A stretch of DNA of 64,000 nt from positions 212,524,546 to 212,588,545 of the forward strand of contig NC_080670.1 in assembly GCF_030247195.1 (NCBI RefSeq), written 5' to 3'. This DNA comes from Topomyia yanbarensis. Taxonomy: Eukaryota; Arthropoda; Insecta; Diptera; Culicidae. How positions within the stretch are numbered: position 1 is the first letter of the stretch; each line of letters begins with the position of its first letter. Below are positions 45,951-56,199 of this stretch, one piece after another. Below the pieces are notes generated by a model. That model did no database searches. It saw only the letters and a list, made by a program, of their open reading frames with translations, and had not been told where the DNA came from. The translations under genes were made by a program, and so were the position numbers.

Positions 45951-47100
45951 AAGTTTCATTGTAGATTTCTTTGACAATATTCGAAAGGATGAGTGATAGG
46001 TTGTTGCGTTGTGGGTCGCTGAAGTGCTTTGAGTTTTAGAATACTCCAGAGTGGGTGAGACGAAGAGTCCATGGGGGTTCCTATAATTTTAAGAATGAGA
46101 TAATTGTCTCTTCACTTGTCGGGACATTGGCCGCTATGTCTCTGTTTGAAGATGTCAGTTGGTGGAGGTTTCCAAGGTCTCTCTGTTAGAGCCTTCCACT
46201 CCGGTCGGTCCATCGTTCTGGTCCTACCTTGACCGAGTTGGCTTCTCCAGTGGCAAAGAAAGTGGGAAGCGGTATCCGTCGATGGGGCCAATTTGGTCAG
46301 CAATCTTCGGCCCTAGCTACTGCGGGCTGCCAACGGGTCAGCTTCCTCATTCCCCCTGATCCCGCAGTACCCAGAATATCGTGTCCCCTGTAGCCTGTAT
46401 GTAAGGGTGGCATGACGATCTCGTTCCCAGGGTAGACATGATCGACATTGAGTCTGCCAGAATGATAATCAGTATTGCCTATCGTCCCCTTAAAATCGCG
46501 AGACTGATGGCAGCAGCTTCTGCCGAGAAAACGGAACAGTTTGCGGGGGATACGGTGGGAAAGATCAGCTCCTATTCCACAGTCCCCCACTCCGACGCTT
46601 TCTTGCAGCTTGGAAGCGTCAGTGTAGATCCGGATCTGGAATCGTTGGTTCGTCAGCTATAGGAATTTGGCCTGAGCAACCTCGGGAAGAGGGTCTGCTT
46701 GCAGCAACCTGGATAGGTTGGTGTTGGTGTTCGGACTCCCGCGTTCTGTGGAGGTGAGCTATTTCCACGAGGTCTGTGCCGGTGTATTCTAGGAATATAG
46801 GAGCGCGCCACCTAAAGAGGAGGATGCTAGCTTCGACGGGAGTGCTCAGCCGGGATACTTCCGGGAAATCAAACGACCATGTCTACGAATCCCGACACCT
46901 CTTGGGGAAGTTTCTTTGGGACCTTTTCGTCGAGGATCAACGAACCCTGTTTCCTCACTAGATCTACGGCACAGCGTTACGAAACGGGGCTACTCTAGGT
47001 TCATGCAATCCGTGTCTGCCGGACACTAACTGATTACTTGGGAAAAGGCTGCGTACGGAAGCTAACAGAGGATGAGTTGCAGCAGTCGTACCGGTGATAT
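45951..47100 (-). pseudogene. I-type non-LTR retrotransposon with RNase H domain, decayed
   Basis: Near 46640 the minus strand reads IYTDASKLQESVGVGDCGIG, the first RNase H active-site region. After a frameshift the SRQK/AEAAA region is seen near 46520, and GNEEADPLAAR near 46350 corresponds to the last active-site block. Upstream (46660-47100) is badly broken polymerase-end sequence. Downstream to 45951 is the C-terminal tail. It is a separate lineage from the R1 piece it touches. All frames are interrupted. Confidence 0.65.
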
Positions 47101-47109
47101 TTTCCAGTG

Positions 47110-48690
47110 TTCCAGGTCACGAACCTGAACAAACCGGGGAAGATTAGAATGGTCTTCAGGCATTTGGGATTCTTGGAATCTTCGGGACTTCAAGACTCTT
47201 GGAACCTTTGGGACCTCACGTCAAAACAAAAAAGACTCACGTCTAAACATGGAATTTTTGTGACTTTTGGGACCTTGGGACCCTTTGAATTATGGGATTT
47301 TTAGAACCTTGGCACCATGAACCTTGGGACTCTTAGGAACATTGGGACCTTTGGAACTCATCGGATTTTTAGGACTCTTGAAAGGTTTGAGAACCTGGGA
47401 CATCTGGAAATATTGCGTCACTTGAGACCTTCAGGACTCTTGGGACGTTTGCAACATTTGAGACCTTTGGAAATATGTACAGCTTTGGGGACTATTGAGA
47501 CTTTTAGGAGCTTGGGACTATTGGGCCCTTTCAGACTGTTGGAAACCTTGATACTCTTAGGATCCTTAGACCTTTGGAACTCATCGGATCTCTCGGACTC
47601 TTGGAACGTTTGAGACTCTTGGAACATCTGAAAGTATTGCATCACTTGACACCATTGGATCTTTTGGGACCTTCAGAGCTTTAGGGCTCTTCAGGCATCT
47701 GAGATTCTTGGAATCTGAGACTCTTCTGGTGTTCAGGATTCCTGGGACCTTCGGAATTCTCGAGGTCTTTAGGATTTTAAAAAAACTTTGGCATTCTTAG
47801 GACTTTTGGGGCTATTGGGAACTTTCAGACTCGTTGAAGCCTTGAGACTCTTGGGACCTTTAGCAAGATAGGGACCTTAGGAACTCTTGAAACATTTGAG
47901 ACCCTTGGGACATCTGAAAGTATTGTATTGCTTGAGACCTTTTGATACTTTTGAGATCTTTGGAACTCTTCGGACCTTTGGGGTTCTTGAGACATCTGGA
48001 ATTCCAGATGTCTTCGGGACTCTTCTGGGACCTAATAAACTCTTCGGACCTTCGGATACCTAATAAACTCCTCGGATCTCTGGGACTTGAAATCCTTGGA
48101 ACCGGAGCTTTGAAAACTTTGGGACATTAAGGACGCTTAGGACTATCATGAGCTTTGCGACTCTTAGCACCTTGGAAACTTTTAAGACCTTTGGGACTTT
48201 TGGAACCTCAGAGCTTTGAGGACTTTTAAGGCTCTTCAGGCATCTAGAATTCTCGAAATCTTCGAGATTCTGCTGGCCTACGAATCCCCTAGGATCTTTG
48301 GAATTCATGGTGTCTAAAATTCTTGGGATTCTGGAGATCTCGGAACCTTTGGCAATATTGGAACTTTGCGGACTCTTGGGAATAGGATTTTTGGAATGGA
48401 ACATCTGAAAGTATTGGATCATTTGAGACCTTTGGACCTTTTGGGACTCTTCGAACTCTGTGATCTTTGAGATACTTAGAACCTTTAGAACTCTAGAGAC
48501 CTTTGGGACTTTTTGAGTTTTTTGGAACATTTGGCACGTTTGAAACGTTTGAAGTTTTTGGGACATTCGGAGCACTGGAACCTTCTGAATTTTCAGGATC
48601 TTTCAGACTCTTGGAAACGTTGAGACACCTTCGGACGTTTAAGACTATTGGGACGTTAGGAACTGTTGGGATCTTTCTGGTCCCTTGACT
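47110..48690. repeat. Array with 9-bp periodicity, gggacctttggaact type
   Basis: About 1.6 kb is built of degenerate 9-mers of the form (g/a)acctttgg or (g/a)actcttgg. Because 9 is three codons, long open frames arise with a hydrophobic residue every third position (GTLRNIGTFGTHRIF). No unit is exact, so the array is old. It is satellite-like, not protein-coding. Edges are gradual on the left and sharp near 48690. Confidence 0.85.
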
Positions 48691-51400
48691 CATGTTTCGG
48701 TAGAATCACTTCCTTTTAGGGTCATTAGGGTTATGTGGTAAACACATAACCCATATGACCACCGTTTTTCTAGAGACTATTTTATTAGAATGCACTCTTC
48801 TTACATCTTCTTGTCAACATTATTTTAGTTTAGGCTATTTTTTTTCATTCTGAATCCAATTAAGCTTTGACACCCGAAGTTTAACCACAACACTGACGAG
48901 TTCATCTTCTCACATTCCACTCCGAGAAATCTTCGTTTGTAAAGCCATCAAATCCGGTCCCGTCATCCCAAAATCCACTTCGGTCCCGTCATCCCAAAAT
49001 CCACTTACGTTCCAACTATCTCTTGCAACTATCAGCGAAATCCATTTATCACGAAATCAGGTCACTCTGGATCCCGTTGCTTAAAGCATCCGAAAACACA
49101 ATCCACACTCCAGACCAGCACGTCGGCTAAGCTACTGCAAGTTTGTATTGTAGTTCGCGAGCACCACAATCAAGTTTGCTGCTTCGTGCACGTGTTGGTA
49201 TGTGCATGGGTGTGATGCTATCATAAAATAGGATCTCAGGGCCATCCGGAATCGCTGTCACGTACGCAGCTCTCCAAGCTGAGCTAAAACTTTAGCAACA
49301 CATTCCTCCGCCCGATCCCCAAACCGCACACCGCCTATTGTTTTATTTTTCGCCTTCGATAGCATAGCCCCAAGCTAAACTGATCCCTTAAATTATTTCT
49401 TCATTCCTGTACACTCAGACGCAGCAAGCCATGCGGAAAATGAGCCAGCGTGCGTGAAACAGCGAACGAATAGTTTTTTTTCTTCTATGTGGAAGGGGGA
49501 GGTGTTGCAGCCGCATCACAATAAAAACAAACGTGTGGCTCCGGTTGCTATTGTATGCTGCTGAAAAAATGCTTGGGTGGATTGCTGTGAACGATAAAAA
49601 ATTGCAATAGATGGCGACACTGTGTGAGCATGAGAATGGATACAAAAATGTCCTAATTCGCCGAATGGAAAACCAAGCGGGAAAACTACAAGTTAAGACT
49701 AGAAATAAAAAAAACTAATAGACTGTAATGTTTCTCACACGCTTTTAGCACCACATCGAATGCTTTGTTTCGGTTTCGGTCGTTGCTGCCGGAGGAATTT
49801 TATGACCGTCACAGTTCATTTATTCTTCTTTCGCTTGGATGTTGTTAGTTTGGTTTGGAGAGGGGAAAATTAACCGTCGGATCAGACAAAGTTTATAGCT
49901 TTAATTAAGCAGTTTAAGTTTTGAAGTATGTCACATCACCCTTATTCATTAGCAGATGTAACACCTCAACTCTTTTAATTATCAACAATGCAGACTATAT
50001 TTTTCAATATCCTCATACAAAATAATAAAATAATTGAAAAACTTTCGGTCGTAAATTTAACACTGGCCTGTTCGGCCGGTTCCCGTCCGGTCTCCAAGCT
50101 CCACCGAACCGAAAATAAATTCGCTAATATTTACCCGGGGCAGGAACAATAGCTAACGAATTGCATAAAGGGAGTTGAAGTGGATTCTATTTGCATTGCA
50201 TGAAGAGAGAAAAACACAAGTGCTAAAATGAATAACCGCCGGAAGGCACAGTGGAAAAAAAAAATGAAATCCGGAATTTCATTTAATTATGGACTGCTAC
50301 TTTAGAGCCTTCGAATTTTCGGTTTATTTTTCCTCGCTGTGCATTGGGTGATGATGATATTCAATATTTGCTCCAATTGACACTGCAAACAAAGGAAGCA
50401 AAATGACGTGGGCTTATGTTTCGGCGCAAAACAGATTATTTATGACTGGGTGTTGCTCAAAGTTTGCGTGAAAACACAAGCAACGAGCGTAACATACGCA
50501 GCACATGTTCCCGGAAATTTGGGATCATCACAGCAACCTGGCAGAACGATTGAATATTGAAATCGTATCAGCTCTCTTCTGGTAGCCTACTAGGATTGAA
50601 CCAGAAGGTAAATAAAAGATACATCAGCTTACGTGCCCTGGCGATATCGGAACAGTGATTTCTCAAGCAACCACTGCTAAACTACATATAATCCTGCAGA
50701 ATTAATAGCTACATTACCGAAACTAATCGGTCCCATACATAAAACTGAAATCCCCACCCGATATCATATCAATTCCTCCAGGAGCCCCCCACCGTCACGT
50801 TACTAGGTCAAGCTCGTCGGGAAAATTCGTGATAATGGCCTTCAATCAACACGCTTTTCAGCGGAGGAGGAGACGAAGGAGAAAACAAAAAAATAGCGTT
50901 ATCACTCAATTCGCCCGATTCAGATAACCTCTTACGGCTAAGAAAGCAGCACCAGCACCAGGCAGCACGGACAAAGTGGTCACGTTAATCATGGTTATTC
51001 GTGCACCCTCCTCCGGAAATGATGGTGGTAGGCGGTGCGAAAATTGCCCCCTACCGGCCGTACGTCAACCGCCCGTGTGTTCTGCGAATACCAACGAGGT
51101 AACAATACATTTTAGAACCGATGAGGGTAAAAGAGCACGGGAATATTCATTTCCGTCCACCGGGGGCGGCCGCTTCGATTCCCACGACACCCGACATCTT
51201 TCGGAGGAGGAGGAGGGAATATATAATGCGTTTCGAATTTTAAATCTTTTGCTACGAGGGCGCTTTGTGTGAGCCGTGTACAACTTCCCGCTCTTTTTGT
51301 TTTTGCGAATCAGCGAGGAAATACAACTTGGGTGTTTTGTATTCAAGCTGACAGTTGACTGCGTGGTGTTTTTAATGTAGAATACATTTAAGCTTTCAAT
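48691..51400. other. No recognisable gene
   Basis: This intergenic sequence has a short direct repeat (cggtcccgtcatcccaaaat twice near 48955 and 48982). I see no supported coding frame, RNA gene or splice-coherent exons. The 98-codon frame at 50976 has no recognised content. Confidence 0.4.
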
Positions 51401-51640
51401 ATAGGGGTCCCGTTTCAAAATATCGGCTGCGGCGCCGCGTCAGATTTTGAACGTTAATAACTTTTATCATACTTAACAGAATGATTTGATTTTTAGGCCA
51501 ATTTGTTGCAAATATGTTCCTCTATGCTGTATTAAAATTTGAAGTATGTATAACATGCACTAATAACAAAAAAATGTGTTTTGAAAAATCTTTCGAAAAC
51601 GACTCGGAAAAGTGAAAATTTTCAGCCCATCCCGCACAGA
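51401..51640. repeat. Left flank repeat of the histone-derived array
   Basis: It contains ccgtttcaaaatat, then aacttttatcatacttaaca and gaagtatgtataacatgca. Related words in the same order lie at 55078-55245 on the other side of the array. Identity is partial but order and spacing are kept. Confidence 0.45.
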
Positions 51641-51689
51641 GCCGTCAAAATGGTGGACCAACCGAACAATAAAATAATGAAAAGTTTAT

Positions 51690-52300
51690 ATATAGGTCCA
51701 CTACATGTTTGTTCCTATGGTTATTCGCATTGGGTTGCTTGACGAGAGCAGTTGGTGGAGGAAAGACGGCATATTCCTTTGGTTAGGCCATTAGAAGCCG
51801 GACGGAAAGGAAAGGCTCATGCACGGCACGAGAACGAGCGAGAAAGCGATAGTAGTGCATATTAGCGCGATTATATAAATATCTGTCGGTCGGTTTTTCT
51901 CATCATTCGTATTCGTTCAAGCACTAGCAAGTAGCCAGTCCACCGAAGGAAAGCAGTTGGCAATGACGACGGCGGAAAAAGTGCCCCAGCTACTGGTGAC
52001 TCATCGCAACCCGATCAGGAACTGTCGACCTGCAAGAATTTCGCCCCAACTAAAGGGCAACAGAGTAGGCTATCGTTCCAGCGTCTGGGTCGTGAGATTG
52101 TGCAGGACTGCAAAATCGAGCCACGCTTACAAAGCTCAGTCGTAATGATGCCCCGAGAAGCCAACGATGCCTACTTGGTCGGTTTGTTCGAGGATGCAAA
52201 ATAGTGCTTTGTGGCTCACCGTGTCCGCGGGGAATGCGTCTGAATTATGCTCCCGCAATAAAACAATAAACGGTTCTTTACAGGACCAATTAATTGTGTT
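51690..52300 (+). pseudogene. Histone H3-derived unit 1, degenerate coding region with promoter and 3' stem-loop
   Basis: A TATA box (tatataaat, 51872) precedes a 5' leader (ttctcatcattcgtattcgt). No ATG remains at the expected start near 51921. The frame then shows H3 pieces: [49 protein letters not shown] and, after a stop, CFVAHRVRGECV ending in TGA 52241-52243. They correspond to H3 residues around 27-33, 66-86 and 86-106 and the RRIRGERA end. The block before the C-terminus is deleted, and the N-terminal tail and its modification sites are scrambled by frameshifts. A working H3 is excluded. The gene appears to derive from a replication-dependent H3 gene, because a histone stem-loop follows. 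Confidence 0.8.
52272..52287 (+). promoter_or_regulatory. Histone 3' stem-loop, unit 1
   Basis: The sequence ggttctttacaggacc has a six-pair stem and a ttac loop, 29 nt after the TGA. It fits the consensus of replication-dependent histone mRNAs, which bind SLBP instead of being polyadenylated. Confidence 0.85.
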
Positions 52301-52845
52301 GTAATAAGAGTTAAACTGAAATTTACATTTTATGGTGTATAACAAATAATTTTCAGAAAGCTATATAAAAAATACGATGTGTGGAAAGAAAGAAAGAGAA
52401 TTTAAATTATCCTCTCTTGCTCGTTTTCGTGCACTGCTTTTCCTTTCCTTTCTGCTGCTACTACCATCATAACTAAAACGAATGTGCGTGTTCCCCCACC
52501 ATCTCATGACCAGTGTTGCCACAATTGCATGTCGCTATTACAATTTGAATTATTTTATTGATCCTCTCTAGTATTGATAAAATATAGAACGTGCAAAGTA
52601 CACTAGTCGCATGCTTTTATTCGAACTTTTTGGCAGCCTCCGTTGATTAACTGCATAAATCGATTTGTTTGTGCAGCTCCTTGCTAGTAGCAAACTAAAT
52701 AGCCTTTATCAGCGCTAACAAATAACACGAAAGAATTTAAATTTGTGAAAATCATTTCCTTCTTTTCAAATCTGCAGCATTCTTTGAAAATATTGTTTGA
52801 ATGTTTTTATTGAAAAACTGAACATGCAAGTTTGCTAGCACTAGA

Positions 52846-53290
52846 TTGAAGGCGATGGAAAGACAGAATATTCGTTTTGGTTATGCTAGTATTGGTAGCC
52901 GAACGGAAAGGAAAGGCACAGGAATGGCACGAAAACGAGCGAGAGCGATAGTAGCGCTTTCTCGTGTGTTCATATATGAATATTGGTCGGTCGGTTTTTC
53001 TCATCATTCGTATTCGTTCAAGCACTAGCAAGCAGCCAGTCCACCGAAGGAAAGAAGTTGGCGATGACGACGGTCGGAAAAAGTGCCCCAGCTACTGGTG
53101 ACTCATCGCAACCCGATCAGGAACTGTCGCCCTGCAAGAATTTCGCCCCAACTAAAGGGCAACAGAGAAACTAATCTGTGTTCTAATAAGAGTTAAAGTG
53201 GTTCACCGTGTCCGCGGGGAGTGCGTCTGAATTATGCTCCCGCAATAAAACAATAAACGGTTCTTTACAGGACCAATTAATTGTGTTCTA
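52846..53290 (+). pseudogene. Histone H3-derived unit 2, internally deleted
   Basis: The promoter and leader match unit 1, with tatatgaatatt at 52973. The body keeps RKSAPATG-like sequence in a shifted frame and [10 protein letters not shown], then jumps to a short insert (tgtgttctaataagagttaa). That insert is itself a copy of the 3' flank. The body then gives the C-terminal HRVRGECV and TGA at 53228-53230. The central H3 fold is gone. The TATA-to-TATA distance from unit 1 is 1101 bp. Confidence 0.8.
53259..53274 (+). promoter_or_regulatory. Histone 3' stem-loop, unit 2
   Basis: The sequence ggttctttacaggacc is identical to unit 1, 28 nt after the TGA, although the coding region between promoter and stem-loop is largely deleted. 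Confidence 0.85.
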
Positions 53291-53849
53291 ATAAGAGTTA
53301 AACTGAAATTTACATTTTATGGTGTATAACAAATAATTTTCAGAAAGCTATATAAGAAATACGATGTGTGGAAAGAAAGAAAGAGAATTTAAATTATCCT
53401 CTCTCGCTCGTTTTCGTGCACTGCTTTTCCATTCCTTTCTGCTGCTACTACAATCATAACTAAAACGAATGTGCGTGTTCTCCCACCATCTCATGGCCAG
53501 TGTTGCCACAATTGCATGTCGCTATAACAATTTGAATTATTTTATTGATCCTCTCTAGTATTGATAAAATATAGAATATGCAAAGTACACTAGTCGCATG
53601 CTTTTTTTCGAACTTTTTGGCAGCCTCCGTTGATTAACTGCATAAATCGATTTGTTTGTGCAGCTCCTTGCTAGTAGCAAACTAAATAGCCTTTATCAGC
53701 GCTAACAAATAAGACAAAAGAATTTAAATTTGTGAAAATCTTCTCCTTCCTTCTTTTCAAATCTGCAACATTCTTTGAAAATATTGAAAATGTTGTTATT
53801 GAAAAACTGAACATGCAAGTTTGCTAGCACTGGCCACTAAATTGAAGGC

Positions 53850-54360
53850 GATGGAAAGACAGAATATTCGTTTTGGTTATGCTAGTATTGGTAGCCGAAC
53901 GGAAAGGAAAGGCACAGGAAAGGCACAGGAATGGCACGAAAACGAGCGAGAGAGCGATAGTAGTGCTTTCTCGTGTTTTCATATATGAATATTGGTCGGT
54001 CGGTTTTTCTCATCATTCGTATTCGTTCAAGTACTAGCAAGCAGCCAGTCCATCGGAGGAAAGCAGTTGGCGATGATGACGGTCCGCAAAAGTGCCCCAG
54101 CTACTGGTGGCCCATCGCAATCAACTACCGATCAGGAACTGTCGCCGTGCTAGTATTTCGCCCCAACTAAAGGGCAACGGAGCAACTAATCCGCTGGCTA
54201 ACATTCCAGCGTCTGGTTCGTAAGGTTGTGTATTACTTCAAAGTCGAGCTACGCTTACAAAACTCAGCCGTAATGAAGCCAGTGATGCCTACTTGGTCGG
54301 TTTGTGGGAGTGGGCGTAAATTACAATAAAAGCAACCGTTACGGTTCTTTTCAGGACCAA
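53850..54360 (+). pseudogene. Histone H3-derived unit 3, frameshifted
   Basis: The TATA-like tatatgaatatt lies at 53982, 1009 bp from that of unit 2. The frame GKQLAMMTVRKSAPATGG preserves the H3 tail around Lys18-Gly34. A shifted frame gives NYRSGTVAV (compare RYRPGTVAL in H3), and another gives ATEQLIRWLTFQRLVRKVVY and FKVELRLQNSAVM, which covers the H3 alpha-1 to alpha-2 region. It is therefore the least deleted unit but has several frameshifts. No ATG stands at the expected start (54031). Codon-level H3 resemblance is clear. Confidence 0.8.
54343..54358 (+). promoter_or_regulatory. Histone 3' stem-loop, unit 3
   Basis: The sequence ggttcttttcaggacc has the more common tttc loop. It lies about 20-30 nt beyond the last H3-like sequence. 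Confidence 0.85.
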
Positions 54361-54690
54361 TCAATTGTGTTCTAGTGAGAGTTAAACTGAAACTTTCATT
54401 TTAAGGTGTGTAGCAAATTTTCAACAAGCAACATAATACGTTGTGTGGAAAGAAGTAGCTTGCACACGGAACAAAAATTTAAATTATCCTCTCGCTCGTT
54501 TCGTGCACTGCTTTTCCATTCCTTTCTACTGTTATTATCAGTATTACCAAAACGAATGTGTTGTTGCATGTGTTTAAGAGAAACGTTGAAGTCGCATGCT
54601 TATATTCAAGCTTTTTGGCAGCCCCCGTGAACTAACTGCATTAAATGATTTTTTGTGCAGCTCCGTGCTAGTAGCAAACAAAATGGCCCT

Positions 54691-54910
54691 ACCAGTGTCT
54701 GATTCGTGAGATTGTGCAGGATTTCAAAGTCGAGCTAAGCTTATAAAGTTCAGCCGTAATGGTACCCGAAGAAGCCAGTCTTGTCGTTTTGTTCGAGGCT
54801 ACAAAACAGTTCGCCAGGCACGTAACTATCATGCCAAAAATATCCAACGATCCAGCGCATCACCATCAACACCAACGCCGATACCAAAGGTTCTTTTCAG
54901 AACCACCATT
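54691..54910 (+). pseudogene. Histone H3-derived unit 4, 5'-truncated
   Basis: It starts abruptly at H3 alpha-1 (CLIREIVQDFKVELSL, then a stop, SSAVMVPEEA) and continues FEATKQFARHVTIMPKIS. That preserves the VTIMPKD region missing from units 1 and 2. The end diverges into His/Gln-rich sequence. No TATA box or leader precedes it. It is more diverged than units 1-3. Confidence 0.75.
54889..54904 (+). promoter_or_regulatory. Histone 3' stem-loop, unit 4
   Basis: The sequence ggttcttttcagaacc has a perfect six-pair stem. Confidence 0.85.
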
Positions 54911-55077
54911 ATTACCATAGAGAATTATTTGAAAATTTCCCATTCAAACGTGATTCTGTTGAATATTATTAGATTTAAATTAACGTCTCGAATTGAAATC
55001 ACGACGCTCCGGTTATGTGACAGACATTACCCACCCATCTTTTTTTATTGTGACCACGACTAACGGTTTAATATAGA

Positions 55078-55245
55078 CACCCCATTTCAATATTTCTGAA
55101 GGAACAGAAGGTCGAGTTTGGAAAGTTTGTAACTTTCATTGTACTTAACCAAATTACACAATGTTCGCACTAATGATTCAGAAATATGATCAGGAATCTT
55201 CTGTTAGATTTGTAAGTATGTATAATTTACATGAATAAAGAAAAA
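55078..55245. repeat. Right flank repeat of the histone-derived array
   Basis: It has ccccatttcaatatt, aactttcattgtacttaacc and aagtatgtataatttacatg, parallel to 51401-51560. The pair suggests that the array unit once included this segment or that both flanks come from one duplicated spacer. Confidence 0.45.
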
Positions 55246-55370
55246 TTGATTTTCAGGAATCAATTATTATCTGTTCTTCCATTGGCCAGTACTACGCGAC
55301 TTCCTCATGCTAACAATTAATTTCATCGTTAGCCATCTCCCTCACCAAGGCCAACAACGCCAACAAAACC

Positions 55371-55386
55371 GGTCCTTTTCAGGACC
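55371..55386 (+). promoter_or_regulatory. Histone 3' stem-loop, orphan
   Basis: The sequence ggtccttttcaggacc has a perfect stem. The preceding 100 bp shows no clear H3 sequence, so this may mark a fifth unit that has lost its body, or another histone class. Confidence 0.8.
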
Positions 55387-56199
55387 ACCATCATTTTTGT
55401 AAAGAATAATTTGAAATATTCCTCGCCCAAATCACCTTTTGTCCGAAAATTCCAATGAGTATCAAAATATTTAAAGAACGTGTTCCTTATGTATTCTACA
55501 TCTCTCCGGTTATGTCGCAGACATTACCCACCCATCTTTTTTTTTTTTCCTAATTCAAATTATGAGTAGGCGGCGAGTCGGGTTTGTCTTATTCCTCCCT
55601 GCGAAATGTTTCACCAAAACGGTCGACGATTACTTGGATCGTCGTGCTCGTAAATTGCTGTCCGTGAAGTGTGAATAATAATAATGAGGATGATGATGAT
55701 GATGATTAAATGTACGCCGAATGATATTATCAAGCCAATGTCGTCGGTTGCTTGGATGAAAAGTTAAACGCAAGAACGAGTAGCTTAATCAGTATTTTAT
55801 ATAATGGAGGAGCGTGGTAGTTTTCGATGTTCACGTAAATGTTTATCGGGTTCCATCAATCAGATAAATTAGTAAATGAAGGAACAAACTAAAAATAATA
55901 ACAATGAAACTACCAAAAAAGGATGATTTTTGGAAACACAGGAGAATTTATAATTTGTAAATGAGACAAATTAAATATCAGATAAAACAGTGACAGCCCA
56001 ATACTTTTATAGTATACTACAAGTGCAATCTAAGTTTGATGAGTGGCTATAAAATTACCATAAAAACTTAAGTGTTACCAGGGAGGTGCTAGGAGGGAAA
56101 ATGGGTAAAATAGCATATAGAAAATGAGCATCAATAACGATAATGCGAATTTGAAATAAAGATGAGATAAATTTGAGGCGTAACGAGATAAATTTAAAT
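55387..56199. other. No gene; short tgatga microsatellite
   Basis: The sequence includes gatgatgatgatgatgatta near 55690. The rest is AT-rich without coding content. Confidence 0.4.

Noticed and set aside
47317..48693. Open frames with a hydrophobic residue every third position, leucine-rich-repeat-like at first sight
   Set aside because: The period is three residues, not the 20-30 of real leucine-rich repeats, and follows from the 9-bp DNA repeat.
51690..54360. Functional or variant (centromeric) histone H3 genes
   Set aside because: Each unit has missing start codons, in-frame stops, frameshifts or deletion of the histone fold. The remaining words match ordinary H3 rather than a centromeric variant.
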